This document shows positions 56,701 through 64,000 of a stretch of 64,000 nt of DNA, in pieces (the first letter of the stretch is position 1; each line of letters begins with the position of its first letter). The stretch is taken from assembly GCF_002127325.2 (NCBI RefSeq), contig NC_035433.2, positions 85,956,549-86,020,548 on the forward strand, in the 5' to 3' direction. The notes under the pieces were generated by a model that had not been told where the DNA came from, did no database searches, and saw only the letters and a program-made list of their open reading frames with translations. Source of the stretch: Helianthus annuus. Taxonomy: Eukaryota; Streptophyta; Magnoliopsida; Asterales; Asteraceae. The position numbers and the translations under genes are program-made.

Positions 56701-57740
56701 GCAAGAAAATAAAAAAAAATCTGCAGCTATAGGGCTCTGGCGACCCGCGAACGCCCCAGACCCAATATTACGCGGCCCGCGAGCGCTGCCAGCCCAGCAA
56801 CAACTTTGGCAGTTGGCTGTTTTGGTCCCTGTGCTTTTTAAATGGCTTTTTAACTTTCTTAAATGACTAAATCAGTCCCTGCACTCATGTTAATCCCTTT
56901 TAAACTTTCAGAATGATCAGATCAGTCTTTGCACTCTTTTTAAATCACGTTTAGACTTTCGAAACTGTCCAGACCAGTCCCGGACTTCTTTAAACATGCT
57001 TTACTTTCAGAATTGACATAATTGGCACATAACTTTCAAGTTTCACGTATATCTTCATTATAAGGTGTGAAGGTGTTAGTGGCCAATCTTCGTCACACCC
57101 GGGAGTTTGACTGACCATAATGGAGTTCCTGATTCGTTCAAAGGACCTCTCAAAGGCGTAGTTTCACACGTTGACGCGTTTAGTCCTTTTAATGCATAAA
57201 GTTGCGCATAATATCATTTATCGATATTAAAGCCTTCCAGAGCCCATACTAGGCATTCCCGAGCGTATGCTCAAATATTATGACGCTCCAGTTTGCTTAA
57301 ACGGTCACTCAAAGGTGTAGTTTTGGACATTGACGCTTTTGGTCCCTTTAATGCGCAAACTTGCGCGGATCATCATTTAATAGCATCAAAGCCCTATGTA
57401 GCCCATATTAAGCATTCTCGAGAGTATGATTGCATATCATAATGCTTCGGGTTCGTTAAAAGGTCATTCAGAGATATAATTAACTTGTTGACACTTTTAA
57501 CCGTTCGTCGCACAAACTTTCAAATAATTACGCAAACGACTCCTCTCGTCCAACAAGTGGCTCGTTTGAGAATATGAACACCGTATAAGGTCACTCAGAG
57601 GCCTAGTTTAGGCATGTTGACACTTTCAGTCCTTCTATATTCAAGGTTTTTGATTTTTGACGAAATTAGTCCCTCATAGTCAACGTTTGACTTTATTAGG
57701 GTTTATTATACGTGTCAACACATCATTGGACACGTTTTTA
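53757..57740 (-). repeat. 5' LTR of the decayed Tekay element
   Basis: 3984 bp, parallel to 27512-29537 plus 37132-39095. Its inner end reads TATCACACC where the other copy has TGTCACACC. The outer end stops at CACGTTTTTA, lacking the final CGAGGTGTTACA, and runs straight into the env-like ORF. The 160-bp tandem units recur at 57140-57640. No gene. Confidence 0.88.
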
Positions 57741-58100
57741 GCAGGTTGGTGGAATAGAAGATGAAGGGATGGGTGTGGAAAGAGACATTGCCCCGGGAGA
57801 AGGGCTTTTAAGCATACTCTCAAATGAGGGTATGGCATCATATTGTGGTGTCCCTGTGAATACAACATGTTCCTTTTGTGAGGAATCATGAGGAGTTTGG
57901 TTTAAGGGTTGAGATCTTTCCACATGTTGTGAGGAAGTAGCAACAGTGGTTTCTAGTGACATTTGTGTTGTCACATGGTTAACCTCTGGGATCTCATCTT
58001 CTAGAGGACCCGTTTGTGGTTTTGGTGGTCTTTTTGGATTTTGTTTTGGTCTTTTTGGGTTTTGTTGGTGCGGGTTTCACAGCAGTGGTTGTAGTGCTGT
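57741..58100 (-). pseudogene. Sirevirus env-like ORF, piece 1
   Basis: On the minus strand this matches 33240-33600 of the plus-strand copy: LEDEIPE, then TTVATSSQHVERSQPLNQTP against TTAATSSQQMEERSQPQPQTP, and STGTPQYE-like FTGTPQYDA, then MSLSTPIPS against MSLSTPLPS. It starts within a Lys/Thr-rich stretch (PTKPKKTKTKSKKTT). The N-terminal part and about 0.8 kb towards piece 2 are missing. The left border is the truncated LTR; the right border is a PIF/Harbinger transposase start. Confidence 0.8.
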
Positions 58101-58392
58101 GAATACGACGCCTAAAAATGTTTGGGTTTGGGTAAGTCAGCGCTTCGCCAAAGTAATCTTTCATCAAACGAGCGTTTGTCGACAACCGGTCTCGTTCCGT
58201 ATATTCTCTTGACAAAATTTGGCGTGGAAGCCAAGTAATGTGTTTCATATACCTCGCCGCGAGTTGACACGCACTCGTAACCGCCTCTTTCTCGACCTCC
58301 TCGTCGGTCGACTCACCCTCATCGGCTAAAAACTCTCTGTAATAATAATTGGCAACGGATGAGGAAGACGTGGGGGAATCCATTTTCGGCAA
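58101..58392 (-). pseudogene. PIF/Harbinger transposase, N-terminal fragment
   Basis: From ATG 58392 (or 58383, MDSPTSSSSVANYYY) the frame reads an acidic segment (DEGESTDEEVEKE) and then YTERDRLSTNARLMKDYFGE and YPNPNIFRRRI, the part just before the catalytic domain in ALP1-like/Harbinger transposases (the ERDR..A-RL--DYF----YP---FRRR pattern). After RRR it runs in frame into the env-like ORF, giving a 132-codon chimeric frame ending at 57994. The DDE domain is absent. Confidence 0.7.
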
Positions 58393-58434
58393 AGGTGGTG
58401 TGGTGTTGTGTATCTTTTTGTGGTATTATGAGTT

Positions 58435-58455
58435 GTGAGTATGTATATATATAGA
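58435..58455 (-). promoter_or_regulatory. TATA-like promoter before the transposase fragment
   Basis: Minus strand TATCTATATATATACA about 50 bp upstream of the transposase ATG. Confidence 0.45.
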
Positions 58456-58640
58456 TATTGAATTTGAAAAAAAAAACACAAATATCACCGTTACACAACC
58501 ATTGCCCAATATTCTCATTGGTCCAACCATTTTCGATCCAACGTTTTAAAGGCCATGCCCAAGCCCTAAACAGGAAAAAACGCCCTTGGGGGCGGTGCTC
58601 CTAGCGTTTTGGGCCCACTCCACGCCCAAACAACCCCCCT
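58456..58640 (-). mobile_element. PIF/Harbinger element terminus
   Basis: On the minus strand the outer end reads GGGGGGTTGTTTGGGCGTGG, comparable with the GGGGCTGTTTG end of the Tourist-like MITE at 4329, followed by a GC-rich subterminal region and then the transposase start. The other end is not in the expected place, so the element is truncated. Confidence 0.55.
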
Positions 58641-59685
58641 ACAGGTGGTTTTAGAGGTTCTTATCTTTTAGTGGAGGTTTTGGGTTCAATCCCAAGTAAT
58701 GAGTAAAAACTCTTTGTAATAACTTTAATGTCGGTTAATAATATGTCAGTAATTATCGACAAATCTCCAACAACGGTAATTACTTATTTTCCAATATTAT
58801 TCCATGGAGTAATAAATTTCATTCCAGACGTCTTAGTATACGTTGGGTAAGAGCGAATCTGTGATGAACAATGATACTGTTAACGATAATTCGTCACTAA
58901 AAATGATGCAGGTGATATTACAGTAAAACGTTCGAGGTAACATCCATGTGTAAACCATATGTAGGTTCTTTACCTACAAATGGTTTTCTATAAATTTTCA
59001 CCGACGAATTACCGACTTCAGTTATGTATCTATTTGTCGATGAAAATCCTCTTATTGTTAGTGTTTGGCTTCTAGAGAAGCTCAAGAAAACACTATAAGC
59101 CTACTATGTTAACCAAATATAAATCAGTTTATCTAAACTTGCATTATACAAATCAGGAAACATTACACAAGTACAAAACATACGACGACTTAACAGACAA
59201 CGAATCCATCATATTGTCATTAGTGAAGTGAGACAAGTTAATACTTCTAAAAGTAACATATTTTTTTTCTAGTACATAAAACTATGTTGAATCCATTTAG
59301 TTAACTAAATTTATTTATTAACACATACACAATATTTTTTTAACGGCAAGGAACAACGTGCCAAGCACCGTGACACCAGACGTTGTGGTCAAGGTCGACT
59401 AATCGACCGTTGCCAACCCCTTGGCTCTCCCCAGATGCGCGGAAACCCGACCTCCACCCGACCCAAGACACGACAGTGCAATAATCGGTAAAACCTCGCC
59501 TCTCATCCAAGTCGAACCGACGCCACCCGTATTCGCTCTTCATCTGGATTCCGAAGAAAATAATGAGATAGATGGAAGGGGTGTGTAACGAGTATTTAAT
59601 AAAATTTGTTTATATCATTTTTTCTCCTCTCACACACTTTCTTTATTTTTTATATTGTAAAAAGAATAACTAGCTAAACATCTAA
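58641..59685. other. intergenic sequence with a B-box-like segment and a GC-rich island
   Basis: No supported gene. GTTTTGGGTTCAATCCC at about 58677-58693 is a tRNA-like B box, perhaps SINE debris. A GC-rich island at 59343-59560 stands in AT-rich surroundings; the 67-codon minus frame over it has no recognisable motif. Confidence 0.45.
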
Positions 59686-59850
59686 TCTAATACTATATAA
59701 TAAAAGAAACCTGATTTTGGACACGTGTCATACATTGAAGATGTCTACATTTGTAATTTCCTACCTTTTCATACTTAATATTATTATTTACCAAATTGAC
59801 ACTTTTTTATTTAGTTTACCCTTATCTCTTATTTTATGAAAAAAAAAATA
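59686..59850 (+). mobile_element. Helitron-type 5' end, copy 1
   Basis: Begins TCTAATACTATATAATAAAA and GGACACGTGTCATACATTGA, the typical look of plant Helitron 5' ends. The same 165 bp recur at 60259-60425. Confidence 0.55.
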
Positions 59851-60258
59851 TCGATTATAAGCATGGTAATTTCCTAGATAAAACAAAATAATATATATTA
59901 TTCGACAAAAATAAAACAAAGAATATCTTAGATTGGTTGTTTTTGTTTTGAATTTGTTTTGCTTATGTTCAACGTTTGACTTTAGGCCACCATGTAATTG
60001 GCTATTTCATTGAAAACCAATTCTTTTGGATTAATAATTTTTTTTTTTTTTTTTTTGCTATTTCATTGAAAACCAATTCTTTTGGATATTTATATAATTT
60101 TTTTTTCGTAAGTAAGGATCATGTTCAATTTAATATACTGTGTATAAATGGATATATATGGAGTTATAATTTATGAAGTTGATCTACTAAATTAAAATTC
60201 ATGTAAACGAATTAGATGTTATTAAATTGTTTTTTTTAGTTGTTGATTGGTATACGAA
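59851..60258. other. AT-rich sequence between two Helitron-type ends
   Basis: No gene. CTATTTCATTGAAAACCAATTCTTTTGGAT is duplicated at about 60000 and 60058. Confidence 0.5.
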
Positions 60259-61099
60259 TCTATACTATATAATTAAAGAAACCAGATTTTGGACACGTAT
60301 CATTCATTGAAGATGTCTACATTTGTAATTTCCTAACTTTTCATACTTAATATTATTATTTACCAAATTGACACTTTTTTATTTAGTTTACCCTTATCTC
60401 TTATTTTATGAAAAAAAAAATCGATTATTCAATCTCTTATTTTCATATTGCATTTTTTTTTAAATTTAGTTTGTACTTATCTTTTCCGTTCAAATGGGAC
60501 AGAACTAAAATTATTGGGTTTCACATTGTAATTAATTATTTTTTTTATTAAGATGCTATCGTTCTATTTGCTCATGTTCAAAATGATCAGAAAAAAAAAA
60601 GCCTCAGTTATTTTTGTTTCTAGGAAATCATAATCCTTTTATTTGATTCAATCATTCTAGAAGTTTTAAAATTAAAATATAATCTATCATAATCAAATTC
60701 ACATTTCAAAACCGTCAAAATTCAACCATTCAATAATCACAATTACTCACACGTATAAGGCCATATATAATTTAACCTACTTTTAATAAAGGATTTCAAT
60801 TAATTCTACGTGAAATTCATAAAGACTTTTTGTTATACACTTAATTTCATATATAATCTAATCTAACTTTTAATAATGTATATGTGTGGACGCTCGGTGG
60901 GCAAAAGTGAAATTGCACTAATTTTAACGTTATTTTACTAAATTTGTGAAAATAACGTTAAAAACGGCGGACGGTTAATCATGCATCATCGTCATGTGGT
61001 GGCGTTGATAGCAGAAAGACAAAAGGGAACATGCACTAATCGGTTTTTGTCCCGATTGCTGAGTGTTATGTGCCTTATGTCCAAATCTTGATGTAAAAC

Positions 61100-61193
61100 T
61101 ATTATCGAGTCGGGGGTCTTACTGAAAGGAGTCTCTACATCTTACTCTCCTCAGACCCTACCTTAGCTTTGCTATTTGTGGGATTTACTGAGT

Positions 61194-61223
<30 letters not shown>
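61100..61223 (+). mobile_element. SINE remnant with (GAT)n tail
   Basis: GAGTCGGGGGTCTTACTGAA, then CTCAGACCCTACC and TTGTGGGATTTACTGAGTATG followed by (ATG)n/(GAT)n at 61196-61222, matching the 3' part of a widespread plant SINE family whose tail is a trinucleotide repeat. The tRNA-like head is not clear. Confidence 0.55.
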
Positions 61224-61224
<1 letters not shown>

Positions 61225-61239
61225 AGTATATATAATTAG

Positions 61240-61650
61240 ATTTATTCAACCCGTATAATACACGGGGTTTATAAAGATATAATTTTTTTATTATTTAGTT
61301 TATAAAAATTACATTTATTCAACCCGTGTAATATACAAGGTTACAAAATTACATTTATTTAACCCGTGTAATACACAGTGTTTTTAAAAACATAACTTTT
61401 TTTTTATTATTTAGTATATATAATTAGATTTATTCAACCCGTACAATACACGGGTTTTTATTATTTGATATATAAAATTACGTTTATTCAGTACAATATA
61501 TGAGGTTCTTAGAGATATAATTTTTTATTATTTAATATATAAAATTACATTTGTTCAACCCGTGTAATAAACGAGATTTTTAAAGAATAATTGTTTTAAT
61601 TTAATATATAAAATTACATTTATTTAACCCATGTAATACACGAGGTTCTA
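61240..61650 (+). repeat. tandem array of palindromic AACCCGTGTAATACACGGGTT units
   Basis: Hairpin cores at about 61247, 61320, 61361, 61434, 61557 and 61627, separated by TTATTTAGTATATAAAATTACATTTATTC-like spacers. Confidence 0.7.
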
Positions 61651-61762
61651 ACCCAGTGAAATATATAAAGTATATCATCTCTCTAAGTTTAAACAGCCGT
61701 ATAAATTACGAAAATCAAAGGAAGGCACCCAATAGTCTACTTAGTTGATTGAGTGTCCCTAA

Positions 61763-63871
61763 GGCTAGTGGGTATAGTGATGGACCATCCTTGGAGGATG
61801 ATCCGCCACGTAGGCGCCACGTCATATTCCTCCCAAAGATGGTCCATCCTCCAAAACTAGAGGGCATGATAGGATGGTGCTAGTCATAGTCCTCCACCAC
61901 TTTTTATGTTTTTTTATTTTTTGTAGTCTTCTATTTTTTTTAACATTTAATAAATATACTAACAAAATATTTTCATTAATATTAAACACACATTACATAA
62001 ACATAAACTTAAAAACAAACATACACTTAATAAAAAAAATCAAAGACTTAATAAAAGTAAACATAGAGTTAAATAATTTGATATTTTTTCATGATGTCGT
62101 GTTGTAATTTTTTCAACATTGAACGTTTCGGCTCGGGTTCGTCCTCGACATTCATCGATATTATTTCCCATTCCTTGAGCCGAATTTTTTCATCGGAAAT
62201 TCGGATTTTCTCATTCGACAATCGGACCTTCTCGCGTAACTTTTCTTCCGATACACGACTTTTTTCTTCGACGGCCCGCTCCTCCGCCTTCGTCTTTTGG
62301 GCCGAGACGTCGTTGTACATTTTTAAGTGTTCCATAAACTCAACCATGTTCGGGTCCACCTTTTCCTTTTCTTTCCCCTTGGCCCGCTCCTTCTTTGATT
62401 TTTCTCGGCCCGGTGGACGCTCCGGTTCATGTACGGCGTACTCCTCTTCGTCAAAGTCGGCGTCATCATTTAAGTTTATGTTGCACCTCGCGTCCGATCC
62501 ACCGGCGCTAAAACTACCCGTTTCCGATGTTTTTTGGCGTTTCACCATCGCCACCTCGTTGGGAATAGGCGCCCATTTTGGTTCGTCTTTTACAACCATC
62601 CACGCGCGAACGTGAGGAAAGTTGGTATTACCATTGTTTTGCTTATACTTGTCCAACGCTTTTTTGAACACATCGTCGTCGCTCCACCCGCTACGACGGT
62701 CACTTGTATATAATTTATTATATTCCTCGCAAAACCTATTGATAGACGAGTTCATTTTCCGCCACTTTGAGGAGACCGAGTCGATATCTCGATACGAGCC
62801 TTGGTCCATAAGGACGAGGAACTTCGCCAATACCTTGAACTAAAACCCCTCACCCGATTGGTTATTACCTATAAAAAACAAACAAAATATATAAAGTGTT
62901 AACAAAATAATAAACAAAAAAAATAAACTGTTAACAAAATAGTAAACAAAAAAATTAAACTTTAAAACTAATAAACCAAAAAAGCAACTGTTAACAAAAA
63001 AAAAATTAAACTTTAAAAAAAAAATTTAAACTTTAAAAAAAATACGAACCTTTTGTCGGGTGGTCAGACGTGCTAATGAAAGCCTTGGCTAAGGCTTCTT
63101 CTTCGATTGGTGTCCACTTAGTCGCCTTCGCTTTGGACGGTTGTTAACCCACCACTTGCTTGCCTTTGTTTCGTTTTCCTTTTCCTTTAGGCGGTTGGGT
63201 TTCGGGAACAACCTCCACATCGTCTTCTGGTTCGGATTGTTGAAATGGTTGCGTCAGGATCGGTTGAGGTTGAACGGGTGGTGTGGGGATCGGTTGAGGT
63301 TGAATGGGTGGGAAATTATAAGCACCCCGCATCATCATTTGTTGAAGGGCTTGATTTTGGGAGAATTGAGCGAATTGGTTTGGCGAGTGTTGGAATGAAG
63401 CAAACGCATTTGATGAATATTGCGAGAGTTGGTTCGGTTCTAGCGTCGGATAATATCCCGGAACCGAGAAAACATTAGGTTGGGTCGGATTGTTGGGATT
63501 GTTCGGGTTGTTCGGATTGTTCGGGTTGTCCGGTTGTTGAAGGGATCCATGAAAGAGTGTAAGGTTTATAAAAGTGGAAAAAGGTTTATAAAAATTATGT
63601 GAGAGAGAGATGAAATTTTGTGGTTAATTTTGTGATTGAAAGTGAAAATGGAATGAAAATATCTATATTTTTAAAATATGACCGTTTGTTTGTTTGTAAA
63701 AAATGGAAAATTTTTTTTAATAACGGTCACTTTCTTGGAATTGGGCCCCACTTTTTGGAACGTCGCAAATGGCGAGAATCGAACGAGGACGATGGGACGT
63801 GGGGGGCGGCACGATGTTCAGACCGTCGCCGGTCCAAGACGGATGGGGGACGGACCCCATACCGTGTAGCC
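61763..63871 (-). mobile_element. PIF/Harbinger element carrying only the Myb/SANT-like ORF
   Basis: Ends GGCTAGTGGGTATAG and (reversed) GGCTACACGGTATGG form imperfect inverted repeats, with the trinucleotide TAA on both sides (61760-61762 and 63872-63874). It contains a Myb/SANT-like accessory gene (62069-63560) but no transposase. GC-rich subterminal sequence lies at 61780-61870 and 63740-63860. Confidence 0.75.
62069..63560 (-). pseudogene. Myb/SANT-like, NAM-associated accessory protein of PIF/Harbinger
   Basis: Exon 1 (about 63560-63050) is Asn/Pro/Gln-rich (NPNNPNNPNNPTQPN, then QQMMMRGAYNFPPIQPQPIP), then KGKGKRNKGKQVVG, a stop at about 63140, and the SANT-like start KWTPIEEEALAKAFISTSD. 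An AT-rich GT...AG intron (63049-62869) joins in frame to exon 2, which has a TAG at 62840-62842 and then SVSSKWRKMNSSINRFCEEY, GWSDDDVFKKALDKYK, WMVVKDEPKW, an acidic stretch and a long charged helix (EEKLREKVRLSNEKIRISDE). This is the pattern of the NAM-associated/GST-T3-like proteins encoded next to plant Harbinger transposases; in rice Ping/Pong the equivalent Myb-like protein is needed with the transposase. A frame change near the ATG (63555) adds to the two stops. Confidence 0.75.
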
Positions 63872-63874
63872 TAA

Positions 63875-64000
63875 TAAGAAAATGATAAAAACTATCATAT
63901 TAATATTTTAAGGAAATAAAAAAAAATGGCAAAAACTATCATAAGTGGATATTATATTCTTTGTGATGATTATAGCAGATCAAATCTGATTTGGTAAGGT
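63875..64000. other. AT-rich flank
   Basis: Nothing recognisable to the end of the window. Confidence 0.5.

Larger units (their letters stand above)
27512..57740 (-). mobile_element. decayed Tekay-type element with 4.0-kb LTRs, hosting two more elements
   Basis: The 3' LTR is 27512-39107 (4.0 kb once the nested Sirevirus is removed) and the 5' LTR is 53757-57740, about 97% identical in the stretches I compared. The primer site at 53741-53753 and the pre-PPT hairpin at 39126-39145 set it on the minus strand. Gag and pol are short, frameshifted remnants (39146-41313). The leader is a long series of tandem repeats (41633-53055) that received the young Tekay element at 43728. The right border lost the last dozen LTR bases and some flanking ORF, so no target duplication remains. 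Confidence 0.85.
60259..61660 (+). mobile_element. Helitron-like element with tandem 3' hairpins
   Basis: The 5' end TCTATACTATATAATTAAAG at 60259 matches the copy at 59686. Towards the right, 61240-61650 is an array of about six units of 60-75 bp, each with AACCCGTGTAATACACGGGTT or a variant, a hairpin like those near Helitron 3' ends. The final unit is followed by TCTAACCCAGT rather than a clean CTAG terminus, so the exact 3' end is uncertain. No Rep/helicase is present. Confidence 0.5.

Noticed and set aside
58846..59100. CACTA-type transposon end near AGAAAACACTATAA
   Set aside because: No matching inverted end or 3-bp duplication could be found.
62091..62615. 174-codon plus-strand serine/phenylalanine-rich frame
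   Set aside because: It is the antisense shadow of the Myb/SANT-like exon, whose minus-strand frame has family motifs and a consistent intron.

Overview
This window is plant nuclear DNA, probably from an Asteraceae-type eudicot. The order is plant because of Copia, Ty3/gypsy-Tekay, Sirevirus, hAT, MULE, PIF/Harbinger, Helitron and SINE-type sequences, AT-rich intergenic DNA and initiator-Met tRNA primer sites. The family is an inference from the style of the Sirevirus post-pol ORF. I see no ordinary host gene. Nearly everything is a transposable element, and most of the window is one nested stack.

Left margin (1-8.5 kb): a small non-autonomous Copia element carrying gag and protease only (897-3940, minus strand, target duplication AGTAA), a Tourist-like MITE, a foldback element, two hAT-type elements and microsatellites.

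The stack (8.5-58.1 kb): the bottom layer is one minus-strand Sirevirus env-like (post-pol) ORF with an LTR stub at 8535-8700. Its pieces lie at 8701-8870, 16682-17686, 26636-27511 and 57741-58100. Three LTR elements split it. (a) A gag-only Sirevirus-type Copia element at 8871-16681 (TSD CTCCA), whose gag holds a hAT element at 12775-13942 (TSD GTAAGAAT), which in turn holds a Mutator-type MITE at 13010-13523 (TSD TTTAATATT). (b) A Tekay chromovirus with 2.4-kb LTRs at 17687-26630 (TSD TTTGT), young by LTR identity but with large pol deletions. (c) A decayed Tekay-type element with 4.0-kb LTRs at 27512-57740 (minus). Its 3' LTR holds an env-like-only Sirevirus derivative at 29538-37126 (TSD GATGT). 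Its leader, full of tandem repeats, holds a very young, almost complete Tekay element at 43728-52884 (TSD ATATG). LTR identities judged by eye fit this order: about 97% for the outer elements, about 98% for the nested Sirevirus, and above 99% for the two younger Tekay elements.

Right margin (58.1-64 kb): a truncated PIF/Harbinger transposase start fused to the env-like ORF, two Helitron-type 5' ends, a SINE remnant with a (GAT)n tail, an array of Helitron-like hairpins, and a PIF/Harbinger element (61763-63871, TSD TAA) that carries only the Myb/SANT-like accessory ORF.

The youngest Tekay element (43728-52884) is the most complete: gag, protease, RT, RNase H, integrase and a chromodomain-like tail lie in one frame with a single amber codon. 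It also has three unrecognised basic small ORFs between the primer site and gag, which are the best candidates for something undescribed. Other recurring themes are family-specific short motifs repeated in non-coding parts of several elements, and a hairpin with compensatory arm changes just before the polypurine tract of all three Tekay elements.
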